Assembly: GCA_963677245.1 (NCBI GenBank) | Contig: OY781921.1 | Location: 1,736,001 to 1,800,000, forward strand | Direction of reading: 5' to 3' | Origin: Saccharicrinis sp963677245 | GTDB taxonomy: Bacteria > Bacteroidota > Bacteroidia > Bacteroidales > Marinilabiliaceae | DNA: 64,000 bases | Shown: in pieces, positions 19,391 to 28,588 of the stretch | Numbering within the stretch: position 1 is the first letter of the stretch | Layout of the letters: the number at the start of each line of letters is the position of its first letter | The notes under the pieces: generated by a model | What the model was told of the DNA's origin: nothing | Seen by the model: only the letters and a program-made list of their open reading frames with translations | Databases searched by the model: none | Made by a program: the position numbers and the translations under genes

Positions 19391-20302
19391 CTAACCTTTT
19401 ACAAAAATTGATTTTATAATATGCTGAAGCATTTTAGGATTCTCCTTTAACCGTCTGGTTGAATAACCGAACCAGTCTTTTCCATATGGAACATAAATCC
19501 TCATTTTATGCCCATCATTAACAACACTTGTTCTTAACTCAGGGGTAACGCCATACAGCATCTGGAATTCATACATATCTGCAGGAACCTGATATTTCTC
19601 TATTAATTTATAAGCTCCCTCTATTAAAGCTTTATCATGTGTAGCAATACCAACATAGACACCATTATATAGTAACTTATCCAGTAAACTTAGATAATTA
19701 TCATTGATAGACTGGTGATGTTTGTATGCAATTTCCTGAGGCTCATTATAAATCCCTTTACACAACCTAAAATTTAATGGCGTTTCTGGACTATGAGTTT
19801 TTAATAAGTTTGTGATATCATTTTCTGTTCTCTTTAAATAGGCTTGTATAACCAACCCTACACTATAAGGGAACTCATTTCTTAGTCTTTCATAAAGCTC
19901 GATTTCTAAATCCACACAGGGTGAATCCTCCATATCAATACGAATGAAATTATTGTTTTTTGCTGCAAATGAAACAATCTTTCTTATATTTTTATAACAT
20001 ACTTCTGTATCTATCAATAAACCAAAACTTGTAGGTTTTAGCGAATAATTTCCATCAACACCTTCTTTTTCAAAAGCTGCAATAATTTCAAGATATGCAT
20101 CTGTATTAGCTTTTGCCTGATCTAAAGTTTCAATAAACTCCCCCAATAAATCTACTGTTACGCAAACATTCTTTTGATTTAGAGATTTTGATGCCTGAAT
20201 AGCATCCAGTACGGTCTCCCCTGCAATATATTTACTGGAAAATTTCCATACTATCTTTTTAGGAAAATAGGGAATTATATCAGCAATTACCTTAGAAAAC
20301 AT
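19391..20302 (-). CDS. Proline dehydrogenase (monofunctional)
   Basis: A 303-residue FAD-dependent enzyme that oxidises proline to 1-pyrroline-5-carboxylate, the first step in proline catabolism. Family motifs are all present: RIDMEDS near residue 120, RLCKGIY near 178, ATHD near 217, YEFQMLYGV near 240, and the C-terminal signature RIYVPYGKDWFGYSTRRL. The length matches single-domain PRODH, without the aldehyde dehydrogenase half of PutA. The partner P5C dehydrogenase is not in this window. The gene is monocistronic. Confidence 0.92.
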   Translation of the reverse strand: MFSKVIADIIPYFPKKIVWKFSSKYIAGETVLDAIQASKSLNQKNVCVTVDLLGEFIETLDQAKANTDAYLEIIAAFEKEGVDGNYSLKPTSFGLLIDTEVCYKNIRKIVSFAAKNNNFIRIDMEDSPCVDLEIELYERLRNEFPYSVGLVIQAYLKRTENDITNLLKTHSPETPLNFRLCKGIYNEPQEIAYKHHQSINDNYLSLLDKLLYNGVYVGIATHDKALIEGAYKLIEKYQVPADMYEFQMLYGVTPELRTSVVNDGHKMRIYVPYGKDWFGYSTRRLKENPKMLQHIIKSIFVKG

Positions 20303-20672
20303 ATCTTATATTTTAATTTATAACAAAAGGCAAAAAACAATTTCACAACGATAAAACTTCATTCAATTATGAAGGAATTACGTTTACAAAATTCATTCTA
20401 TATTGGTATATAAAAAATGACTATTCTCACTAAATGCCTATAAACAAAGGAACCCTGATATAAATCATAAAAAACAAATAGCCAACAATGGTGTCTGAAT
20501 AATTTCTGTTTAATTGTCCTTCTAAGCTAGGATAGCTGACTGATTTATTGAGTTTATTATATATTTTGTTTATTTTAATATCTTTTTAGTCAAAAAAAAT
20601 CAGTTTTTTATCAAAACTATTTCTAAAATCCTTCGTTTAATACCACACAACACAATTAAAATTACAACCGCA
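20303..20672. other. Divergent intergenic region, 370 bases
   Basis: This stretch separates proline dehydrogenase (minus) from the large PKD protein (plus). It is very AT-rich and contains several T-rich near-matches to Bacteroidota promoters, for example a TATATTTTG at about 20560, one base off the ideal spacing. I see no RNA gene, repeat or conserved reading frame in it. Confidence 0.4.
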
Positions 20673-23600
20673 GTGATCATTCAACACAACTCTCGTCACT
20701 TGGTTTTATATATATTTCTATTTCTGTTTATCCCTAGAATGGATGGACAGGATTGTATCTATTTATCTAAAGCCAATGACATTATACCTCATGGAAAATG
20801 CGCCCCAGTTGATGTTGACTGGGAAGTAGTTTATAGAGGTGTAGACGATAAAGGAACAGCTAACATTCAGATTCAATATGACTGGGATGATGGAAATCCT
20901 GTTGAAGTAGTTAATGCTACCCTTACTGATGCTGGTCTTAAAGAATGGACTGCAAATCACAGTCATACATACCCCAACACCGGAGATCTTTGTAATTATC
21001 ACCCCAGAGCCACATTAATAGTGAATGGTGTATTGTGCACCAGCTCTGTTCAGGAACAAATTGTTACTGTTTGGGATACTGATGACAAAAACGGCGGCGA
21101 ATTAGTTATTGATCCTCAAGTATATCCAATATGTGTTGGCAACGATGCTCTTTTTCATTTTACAGATAACAGTCAATGGAACTGTACACCTCCAGATGAA
21201 AACGATGTTGTAAACAATGAAAACAGATGGATTCAATGGATTTACGGCACCGGCGCCAGTACAATTTTAGATGCTGAGGTAGACGGAATCGTAAGAGCCT
21301 ATCCCTATGCTGGCAATATAAATTATATACCTGGGCCTATTGAAGGACCAATTGCCCCTTATAATACTTCGTTAGATATTTATATACCCGACCATCATCC
21401 GGTTGGTGCTTTTTTTGAAGTTACACTGCGAAACTGGAATGTATGTAATCCTTATGACGATCCTGATATTCCCGGTCCCCCTGCTGATCTAATAGATGGT
21501 GATTATCCGCCTGTAACAACAACTGCCATGGCGCTTATTGTAGGTTTACCTAATGCAACAATTCAACCGGTGGCAGCCGTTTGTGAATCTGCCGATCCTT
21601 TTATTCTTATTGCAGCTGATGGAGGTGGTCAATGGTCTGGCCCAGGAATCAGTAATTCCTGGAGTGCAACTTTTGATCCTAAGCTGGCCGGACCTGGTAC
21701 GCATACCATCACCTACTCCATACTCGACAGCAACGGTTGCTCCGATGTAGGAACCGTATCTATTACAGTTTTAGAAGCCCCTAAGGCTAACATTCTGCAA
21801 GGAGAATTAACTAACCTTTGCCCCGGAATAACTTTAAATATAGATGGAAACCCAAGCTCAGGACTTCCTCCCTATTCGCACAGTTGGACCGGAGATACAA
21901 CTCCATTAAACAATACCAGTATACAAGCACCTGATTTCAATACAACATCAGTAAATGTATATGAATTGATTTATCGTGTTGAAGACGATAACACTTGTTG
22001 GGACACAGATACGATTTTGGTTGATGTAGAAGAAGTAAGTATCTCATTCAACAACAGTAATATCGAAACATGTTTAGGCGCCAACATAGCTCTAAACCCT
22101 GCTCCAAGCGGAGGTTCCGAAGTCTTTGTTTATCATGAATGGTCTGGTGCAAATACTAATAAGCTTTCTGCTACTGATGAACAAGCACCAACTTTTAACG
22201 CAGACGAAGCAGGAACATTCACTTTTACTTACACAGTTAGGGATACATATGGCTGTGAGGATTCTGATATTATTAGCATAACTGTACACGAGCAACCTAA
22301 TGCAAATCCAGGAACAGATATTAATACCTGTGGTTTACAAACCTCATTGAATGCAACAGCCAGTATTGGCACAGGCACCTGGAAAATACTAAACGGTCCG
22401 GGCAGTTTGGCTTTATCATCATTTACCCAACCAACTCCTAATGCAGTTTCGGATAGTTACGGTAGTTACAACCTTAGATGGATAGAAAACAATAACGGAT
22501 GTTTAGATTCTGCGGATGTGAATGTTACCTTCATAGAAATTCCTGAACCAACTGTAATGAATGACAAAGACACCTGTGGTTTAACGATGGATCTTATTGC
22601 CAATGAGCACGTTGGTTCCGGAGGATGGACTATTGCGGAAGGTACTGGTAATGCCGTATTTACAGATAATTCATTACCATCGTCACAAGTTACGGTGGAC
22701 ACTCCGGGTCTTTATAAGTTTTCATGGGTAGAGGACAATGGGTTTGGATGTACCGGTAGCGATACCGTTACCATCAGGTTCTTTCAGATACCTGTTGCAC
22801 AAATTACTCCGCCACCATCTGTTGGATGTACGCCTTTGGAAATTAGTTTTGAAAACATTTCCCAATATGCAGATTCTTACTTCTGGGATTTTGGCAATGG
22901 TAGTATTTCAAATCTGGAGAATCCATCCCAGATATATACGAACAAAACACCTAATACAGTTGATTATGACATTTCAATGATCGCCATCACGAATAATGGA
23001 TGTAGTGATACCATAGAATATAGCATTAAGGTTGCTCCTACTCCTGTATCATACTTTGCCATTAATAATCAAATTGGTTGTAGTCCCTTACAAAGTTCAT
23101 TTATCAATAAATCACAGGGAGCCAGTATATACGAATGGGATTTTGGCGATACGTCTGAAAAGGAAAGTACAGAAGACCCTATTCACACCTTTTTTAATAG
23201 TGAAAGCTTTACGCAATCATATGAAGTAAGCCTTGTAACTACGAACGATTATAGTTGTACAGACACATCCAAACAATTTATTACTGTTTATCCAAAACAA
23301 AACTTTGAATTAAAAGCATCACCCGATAGCGCCTGTTCGCCTCTAAAAACAGATCTAATCGCTGATCCTGGAGCATTTCAATATGAATGGGATTTTGGGG
23401 ATGGCAACCTTGTTCCCGGATCTAATCTTCAACAAAAGGTATTTACTAATTCCGGAAACAATAAAGAGTATAAAAATATAACCGTTTACACAACCTCTTT
23501 TTATGGTTGTTTAGATACGGCAGAAGTAAGCATAACAATAGTCCCTTCTCCAACAGCATACTTTGAGCCTAATGATTTTAATATATGCTCACCAAAAGAT

Positions 23601-25613
23601 GTATTATTTGAAAACAAATCAATCAATGCAAACTCTACATACTGGGATTTTGGTGATGGACAAAGTGATGTATCGTCAGGACTTGATCCTGTTAATCATA
23701 CTTATTATAACAACGATTTTTCACCATTAAATTATAAAATCAAAACTATCGTTGAAAACACCTTTGGTTGTAAAGACTCTATTGAAGGATATACAACAGT
23801 AAACCCAACTGTTATAGCAGAAATAGGTAATGATACGACACAATGTGCTCCTTTTGAAGCGAGTTTCTTTAACAATTCCATTGGAGCCAACAGCTATGTT
23901 TGGGATTATGGAGACGGTAATACTTCTGCAGGATTACTAGGCAAAAACATCTTTACCAATGATACACAAAATGAAATTACATACAATGTATCTATGATTG
24001 CCCGTTCTCCATACGGTTGTGCCGACACAGCCTATGTGGAAGCAACCGCATTACCATCTCCAACTACCCATTTTGAACCTAATGATTTTACGGTATGTTC
24101 ACCTAAAACTGTTCTATTTACCAACTATACCGACAACATAGTACAATCCACCTGGCATTTCGGAGATGGAGAAAGCAGTATAACTATTGGCAATGAGAAC
24201 ATTGAGCACACCTACAGAAACAATGAACTTACGCCTAAAGAATACACAATTAGGTTAATTACTGAAAATAATTTTGGTTGTAAAGATTCTATGGATGGAT
24301 ACACCAGTGTAAATCCAATTGTTGTAGCCAAAATAGAAGGAACAGCTCAGGGTTGCTCGCCTTTAGAGGTGAGTTTTGGAAACGAATCTTCCGGAGCAAA
24401 TAGTTTTATCTGGAATTACGGCGATGGTAACAACTCATCTAAATATTTAGGATTAAATACATTTATTAATACCACTACAGAAGATAAAACATTTGAAATT
24501 CAAACGATTGCTTCTTCCTTATTTGGCTGTTCCGATACTGCATACTCTGAAGTTACCGTATACGCAACGCCGGAGGCTAATTTCAATATAACACCAGAAG
24601 TATTACAAATGCCTGAATCAACCATTAATATTGAAAATCTGACTCAAGGCGATAATTGGGAATACGAATGGAGTTTTGGTGATGGATCTTTATCATCAGA
24701 AAAAGATCCAATCACACACACCTATCCAGACTTTGGTCTATATGATATCTCGCTTCGAACCTATTCTGTTCACTGTGAAAACACACTTAGTAAGCAATTA
24801 CAAATCATAGCGAGTATGCCTGTAGTAGAATACGGTCCATCCTCTTCCGGTTGTCCTGGAATAACTGTTGATTTTTACAGTACAACCCAAAATGCAGAAA
24901 GCTTCTTATGGGAATTTGGTGATGGCAATATATCTTCTGACCCTAACCCTTCTCACACTTATTATAGCGAAGGTGTCTTTACTGTTAAACTTACGGTTAA
25001 TGGTCCCGGAGGTCAAACAATAAAAGACGATATACAGGTAGAAATATATCCGGAACCAACAGCATTGTTTGATGTACTACCGAATGTAGTCACGTTACCA
25101 GACAAAGTAACATTTGCCAACAAATCACTTGGTGCAGAAACATATAATTGGGATTTTGGCGATGGCAACAAGTCCATTGAAATAAATCCGGAACATGTTT
25201 ATAGTGAGCCTGGAAATTACGATATTTCATTGGAAGCCATAAACGAATATGGTTGTAATGATATGTACTATCAAAACGGTGCCGTAACTGCAGAGGCTGG
25301 CGGAAAAATCACCTTCCCAAATGCTTTTACCCCTAATCCTTCCGGCCCAACCGATGGAGGAAGATATGATCGAACCGATAAGAATAACTACATATTCCAC
25401 CCAGTTTTACCTGAAGGAATTGTTGAATACAAACTTCAGATATTCTCCAGATGGGGTCAACTACTATTCGAAAGCAACGAATTAAATATTGGTTGGGATG
25501 GATATTATAATGGAAAATTAAGTACACAAGGGGTATATATCTGGAAGGCAACTTGTAGATTTAGTAATGGAGATGTGAAAGTTTATACCGGTGACGTAAC
25601 ATTGTTAAGATAA
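20673..25613 (+). CDS. Giant PKD-repeat surface protein with T9SS type B (gliding-motility) C-terminal domain
   Basis: A 1646-residue protein. Residues ~8-25 form a signal peptide; the GTG start is chosen because no ATG, GTG or TTG start lies upstream in the open frame and the signal peptide follows directly. From about residue 710 there are roughly ten PKD domains marked by W-D-F-G-D-G or variants (WDFGNG, WDFGDG, WDYGDG, WHFGDG, WEFGDG), each with a conserved Cys-Ser/Thr-Pro entry. The last ~100 residues (FPNAFTPN, FSRWGQLLFES, GWDGYYNGK, GVYIWKA) are the gliding-motility-associated type B T9SS signal. Such proteins are adhesins or matrix components at the cell surface. The next gene, PorP/SprF, starts 2 bases later. 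Confidence 0.9.
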   Translation: MIIQHNSRHLVLYIFLFLFIPRMDGQDCIYLSKANDIIPHGKCAPVDVDWEVVYRGVDDKGTANIQIQYDWDDGNPVEVVNATLTDAGLKEWTANHSHTYPNTGDLCNYHPRATLIVNGVLCTSSVQEQIVTVWDTDDKNGGELVIDPQVYPICVGNDALFHFTDNSQWNCTPPDENDVVNNENRWIQWIYGTGASTILDAEVDGIVRAYPYAGNINYIPGPIEGPIAPYNTSLDIYIPDHHPVGAFFEVTLRNWNVCNPYDDPDIPGPPADLIDGDYPPVTTTAMALIVGLPNATIQPVAAVCESADPFILIAADGGGQWSGPGISNSWSATFDPKLAGPGTHTITYSILDSNGCSDVGTVSITVLEAPKANILQGELTNLCPGITLNIDGNPSSGLPPYSHSWTGDTTPLNNTSIQAPDFNTTSVNVYELIYRVEDDNTCWDTDTILVDVEEVSISFNNSNIETCLGANIALNPAPSGGSEVFVYHEWSGANTNKLSATDEQAPTFNADEAGTFTFTYTVRDTYGCEDSDIISITVHEQPNANPGTDINTCGLQTSLNATASIGTGTWKILNGPGSLALSSFTQPTPNAVSDSYGSYNLRWIENNNGCLDSADVNVTFIEIPEPTVMNDKDTCGLTMDLIANEHVGSGGWTIAEGTGNAVFTDNSLPSSQVTVDTPGLYKFSWVEDNGFGCTGSDTVTIRFFQIPVAQITPPPSVGCTPLEISFENISQYADSYFWDFGNGSISNLENPSQIYTNKTPNTVDYDISMIAITNNGCSDTIEYSIKVAPTPVSYFAINNQIGCSPLQSSFINKSQGASIYEWDFGDTSEKESTEDPIHTFFNSESFTQSYEVSLVTTNDYSCTDTSKQFITVYPKQNFELKASPDSACSPLKTDLIADPGAFQYEWDFGDGNLVPGSNLQQKVFTNSGNNKEYKNITVYTTSFYGCLDTAEVSITIVPSPTAYFEPNDFNICSPKDVLFENKSINANSTYWDFGDGQSDVSSGLDPVNHTYYNNDFSPLNYKIKTIVENTFGCKDSIEGYTTVNPTVIAEIGNDTTQCAPFEASFFNNSIGANSYVWDYGDGNTSAGLLGKNIFTNDTQNEITYNVSMIARSPYGCADTAYVEATALPSPTTHFEPNDFTVCSPKTVLFTNYTDNIVQSTWHFGDGESSITIGNENIEHTYRNNELTPKEYTIRLITENNFGCKDSMDGYTSVNPIVVAKIEGTAQGCSPLEVSFGNESSGANSFIWNYGDGNNSSKYLGLNTFINTTTEDKTFEIQTIASSLFGCSDTAYSEVTVYATPEANFNITPEVLQMPESTINIENLTQGDNWEYEWSFGDGSLSSEKDPITHTYPDFGLYDISLRTYSVHCENTLSKQLQIIASMPVVEYGPSSSGCPGITVDFYSTTQNAESFLWEFGDGNISSDPNPSHTYYSEGVFTVKLTVNGPGGQTIKDDIQVEIYPEPTALFDVLPNVVTLPDKVTFANKSLGAETYNWDFGDGNKSIEINPEHVYSEPGNYDISLEAINEYGCNDMYYQNGAVTAEAGGKITFPNAFTPNPSGPTDGGRYDRTDKNNYIFHPVLPEGIVEYKLQIFSRWGQLLFESNELNIGWDGYYNGKLSTQGVYIWKATCRFSNGDVKVYTGDVTLLR

Positions 25614-25614
25614 C

Positions 25615-26691
25615 ATGATAAAATCAAACATTAAACATATCTGTTTATCGCTATTACTTATAGTAGCTTCCTTAACTTGTTATGGACAAGATCCGCATTT
25701 TTCCCAGTTTTATGCCAATCCATTATATATGAGTCCTTCATTAGCCGGATCAACTGATGGCGGACGTTTAATTGCAAATTACAGAAACCAATGGCCTGGA
25801 GTAAGCACAGCCTATGAAACTTATTCTGTTTCGTTTGACAACTTCTTTACCTCAATTAATAGCGGCCTCGGTTTTATTCTTTATCAGGATAATGCAGGAA
25901 GTGCAGGGTTAAAAACACAGCAGTTTGGCTTTCAATACAGCTATAATCTTGTGATAAACGATTATTGGCAGGTTATACCTGGTTTGCAGTTTACCTATGG
26001 TTATAAATCCATCGATTTTAATAAGATTAAATTTGGAGATGAGTTAGAAGGCCTTGGAGGTTCCGCTTCCTGGAACAGACTTAATAATGAAAAAGCAGAT
26101 TACATTGATTTTGCAGCATCAGTGTTTTTATACAGTTCAAAATATTGGTTTGGTTTAACCATCGATCACCTGGCTCAACCTAATTATTCTTTTTTAAATG
26201 AAGAAATGAGAATGCCTCTTAAATCTGTTTTGTTTGGAGGTATGAATATCTGGTCAGAGAGAAGTCGTTTTAAAGGTTCATCCAGAGCTTTTTCACTTAG
26301 CTATAGATTTCAACAGCAGGCAAAAGATGTTCAAATGGATGTGGGTGTATATTGGCTTAATGATCCTATAGAAATAGGTGTTTGGTACAGAGGACTTCCT
26401 GTTTTGAAAGGCGAAAATTCTGCTGCCATTAATCAGGATGCCGTAGTTGCACTTCTTTCTTACAAATACGGACCATTTCGATTTGGCTATAGCTACGATG
26501 TCTCTATTTCTGGTTTGGGTTGGAATGCACAAGGAGCACATGAATTGTCGTTAATATTTGAATTTAACCAAAGAACTAATCTTAGATTAAACGGGAAACG
26601 TCCTGCTTTACCTTGTTCTGAAACAGCAAACCCACTATCCAGTACAAGTCGAAGAAAGTATAGTAGAAAGAAACATCACCGTATGTTTTAG
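25615..26691 (+). CDS. PorP/SprF family T9SS outer-membrane protein
   Basis: A 358-residue protein with signal peptide (MIKSNIKHICLSLLLIVASLTCYG) and the family opening QDPHFSQFYANPLYMSPSLAG. The rest alternates beta strands typical of a small outer-membrane barrel. PorP/SprF proteins are tied to type IX secretion, and each copy is often paired with one large type B-signal cargo. The 2-base spacing to the PKD protein is just that arrangement, so it likely serves export or surface attachment of that one cargo. The C-terminal 30 residues are basic and low-complexity. Confidence 0.9.
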   Translation: MIKSNIKHICLSLLLIVASLTCYGQDPHFSQFYANPLYMSPSLAGSTDGGRLIANYRNQWPGVSTAYETYSVSFDNFFTSINSGLGFILYQDNAGSAGLKTQQFGFQYSYNLVINDYWQVIPGLQFTYGYKSIDFNKIKFGDELEGLGGSASWNRLNNEKADYIDFAASVFLYSSKYWFGLTIDHLAQPNYSFLNEEMRMPLKSVLFGGMNIWSERSRFKGSSRAFSLSYRFQQQAKDVQMDVGVYWLNDPIEIGVWYRGLPVLKGENSAAINQDAVVALLSYKYGPFRFGYSYDVSISGLGWNAQGAHELSLIFEFNQRTNLRLNGKRPALPCSETANPLSSTSRRKYSRKKHHRMF

Positions 26692-26728
26692 AAAAAAAAG
26701 ATGGGTATCAAAAAACATAATACCCATC
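26692..26728 (-). terminator. Terminator of hsp20
   Basis: GATGGGTAT (26700-26708) pairs with ATACCCATC (26720-26728); on the minus strand the hairpin is followed by TTTTTTTT. Confidence 0.8.
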
Positions 26729-26756
26729 CGTATTCAAACTAACAATATTTCTACAA

Positions 26757-27188
26757 TTATGAAATTTCTACAATTCGTGCGGGTTTTGGTTTTACTTCTT
26801 CTCTTTTAGGAAGTACAACATGTAAAACCCCATTTTCGTATGCCGCTGTAATGGCTCCATCATTTACTTTTTGTTTTGGTACTACAAATGATCTTGTAAA
26901 GCCTGCATAATTAAATTCTCTTTTTACAAACTTACGAGTATCTTCTGTTTCTTGTTTTTTTGCACCGATTGTTAACTTACCGTTATTAAACTCAATATTA
27001 AAATCCTTTTTATCCAAACCGGGTGCTGCTAATTCTATTTGGTATTCATCATCATTTTCGACAATATTGATTGCCGGTAGAGTTTGATTACCACAATACA
27101 ATCCATTTTGATTCATAAAGAAATCACCACCCATAAAATCGTTGATCATTGAATCTAAGCCTTTGTTTGTTCTTCTAATAAGTGTCAT
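26757..27188 (-). CDS. Hsp20/alpha-crystallin small heat-shock protein
   Basis: A 143-residue ATP-independent chaperone that holds unfolding proteins in the cytoplasm. The alpha-crystallin domain spans about residues 37-130: NIVENDDEYQIELAAPGLDKKDFNIE starts it, and the conserved A-x-x-x-N-G-V-L motif is present as AAYENGVLHVVLPK near residue 110. The C-terminus carries a short I/V-x-I-type motif (ARIVEIS) used for oligomer assembly. A strong ribosome-binding sequence AGGAGA (27201-27196) precedes the ATG, which is unusual in a phylum with weak Shine-Dalgarno use, and a set of palindromic 9-mers lies upstream. Confidence 0.93.
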   Translation of the reverse strand: MTLIRRTNKGLDSMINDFMGGDFFMNQNGLYCGNQTLPAINIVENDDEYQIELAAPGLDKKDFNIEFNNGKLTIGAKKQETEDTRKFVKREFNYAGFTRSFVVPKQKVNDGAITAAYENGVLHVVLPKREEVKPKPARIVEIS

Positions 27189-27195
27189 AATTAAA

Positions 27196-27201
27196 TCTCC
27201 T
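27196..27201 (-). promoter_or_regulatory. Strong ribosome-binding site of hsp20
   Basis: On the minus strand AGGAGA sits 7 bases before the ATG at 27188. Clear Shine-Dalgarno sequences are rare in this window, so this one marks a highly translated gene. Confidence 0.6.
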
Positions 27202-27281
27202 ATTTTTTAAATTTCTAGTACTTTATTTTTATTTCTGATCACTTCATTACAACCTCCATACCATTCTCATAATCAAGTCAC

Positions 27282-27353
27282 AATGTCATTTTACCCAACA
27301 TGCGAATGTCATTTTGACTGAAACAAATACTCGCAAGGTGCCATAATGTCATT
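27282..27353. repeat. Three copies of palindromic 9-mer AATGTCATT upstream of hsp20
   Basis: Exact copies at 27282-27290, 27305-27313 and 27345-27353. Each has AATG/CATT arms around one central base. They lie 94-165 bases upstream of the hsp20 start and look like operator sites for a dimeric stress regulator. The middle copy extends to TGTCATTTTGAC, a second overlapping inverted repeat. Confidence 0.55.
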
Positions 27354-27360
27354 ATCTTTT

Positions 27361-27533
27361 AAAAATCAACATAATTTTAACTTAAGATAGAAATAACAGA
27401 TGCGTAATGCGGAAGAAAAGGTAAAAATGGATATTTGCCGGAGTCAAAAGAGACTGAAAGGAAAAATTTTCCTCCCAACAATTCCTGTGTGTACCGGAGG
27501 TCGTGTTCAATTCTGAATATGACCTCCTTTTTT
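27361..27533 (+). ncRNA. Candidate small RNA ending in a strong orphan terminator
   Basis: GGAGGTCGTGTTCA (27496-27509) pairs with TGAATATGACCTCC (27514-27527, two G-U pairs) around ATTC, followed by TTTTTTC. The orientation is plus, but no plus-strand gene precedes it: both neighbours are on the minus strand. Upstream bases CCTCC (27471-27475) could pair alternatively with GGAGG of the terminator, and CCGGAG occurs twice (27439, 27494). The 5' end is unknown and the interval given is a guess from the end of the hsp20 repeats. A reading frame from 27435 crosses the terminator and is not credible as a gene. Confidence 0.35.
27496..27533 (+). terminator. Strong intrinsic terminator on plus strand with no plus-strand gene
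   Basis: A 14-base-pair stem with a 4-base loop and a T6 tract. Read on the minus strand it lies 18 bases after the AmrS stop codon, but lacks a T-run there, so it does not explain termination of that gene. Confidence 0.75.
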
Positions 27534-27544
27534 CTTATTTATAT

Positions 27545-28588
27545 TTATTCCCAAACACCATTTATTGAGGTATTACATTTAGAACAGTGTCCATGGGACA
27601 AACCAACAAACTCAACATTATAACCTTGACGGCTTACTAACAATTGATCACAAGAAGGACAATAAGTTTGAGTTTTTTGAATTGAATTAACATTTCCCAG
27701 ATATACATGCAACATCCCTGCATCTTTGGCCATATCATACGCCAAATTCATCGCATCTATAGAAGTAGCCTGCTTATCTGAAAGTTTGTAGGTTGGAAAG
27801 AAACGACTTAAATGCAAAGGTACATCTTGAAATCCCTCTCGTACCAAATATTTAAACAATGTACTTAACTGTGAAACACTATCATTGTACTCCGGAATAA
27901 TTAAATGCGTTATTTCCAACCATACTTTAGATTTTCGCAATATCTCAAGCGTTTTTAGTACAGGCTTTAGATGAACTCCATTTAATTTCCAGTAAGTACT
28001 TTCATCCATGCTTTTTAAGTCGATATTAGCCGCATCTATAAAAGGTAACCATTTCCGCAATGGTTTAGGATGGATATATCCTGCCGAGACAATTATATTT
28101 TTTAAACCAGCTTTTTTTGCTTCAATGGCCGTATCCAAAGTATACTCATAATAAACAATCGGATCTGTATATGTATAGGCAATAGAACTACATCTATTCT
28201 CTATAGCCAAGCTCACAAGCGATTCCGGCGCTACATAAGCATAAGTACCTTGACGAAAGTCAGCCTGTGAGATTTGATAATTCTGACAATTTAAGCACCT
28301 TAAATTACACCCTGTTGTAGAAAGGGAAAAAGTCCTACTTCCCGGCAAAAAATGATTCAGAGGCTTTTTTTCAACCGGATCGACATGTGTTGCACATGGA
28401 TAACCATAAACCAATGACACAAGTTGCTCGTTTATATTTTTACGGGTTCGACAAACACCTATTTCACCATTTTGAAGTACGCAATTATGCGGACACAAAG
28501 TACAATGAATTCCATCCTCTTTTTTATGCCACCAATCTGCAATTTTATAATCAAACGACTGCTTCTTGTTTGTTTGGAGCGTATTCAT
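27545..28588 (-). CDS. amrS: AmmeMemoRadiSam system radical SAM enzyme
   Basis: A 347-residue radical SAM protein. STTGCNLRCLNCQNYQIS contains the iron-sulfur cluster cysteines C94, C98 and C101. An N-terminal Cys pattern (CTLCPHNC, then GVCRTR) and a C-terminal zinc-ribbon-like segment (CPSCD ... HCSKCN) are typical of the AmrS type, which resembles pyruvate formate-lyase activating enzymes. The first ATG at 28588 is chosen over a TTG at 28618 because it gives the expected N-terminus and less overlap (38 bases) with the upstream metallophosphoesterase. It follows a Memo-AMMECR1 fusion gene in the same operon. The substrate of this system is unknown to me. Confidence 0.88.
   Translation of the reverse strand: MNTLQTNKKQSFDYKIADWWHKKEDGIHCTLCPHNCVLQNGEIGVCRTRKNINEQLVSLVYGYPCATHVDPVEKKPLNHFLPGSRTFSLSTTGCNLRCLNCQNYQISQADFRQGTYAYVAPESLVSLAIENRCSSIAYTYTDPIVYYEYTLDTAIEAKKAGLKNIIVSAGYIHPKPLRKWLPFIDAANIDLKSMDESTYWKLNGVHLKPVLKTLEILRKSKVWLEITHLIIPEYNDSVSQLSTLFKYLVREGFQDVPLHLSRFFPTYKLSDKQATSIDAMNLAYDMAKDAGMLHVYLGNVNSIQKTQTYCPSCDQLLVSRQGYNVEFVGLSHGHCSKCNTSINGVWE

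Noticed and set aside
27282..27353. Sigma-54 type promoter for hsp20 (TGGCACCTTGC on the minus strand)
   Set aside because: The GG and GC doublets are not separated by 10 bases as sigma-54 needs.
27435..27623. A 62-residue plus-strand reading frame near the orphan terminator
   Set aside because: It runs through the terminator stem and into the AmrS gene, has no ribosome-binding site, and its composition is not protein-like.
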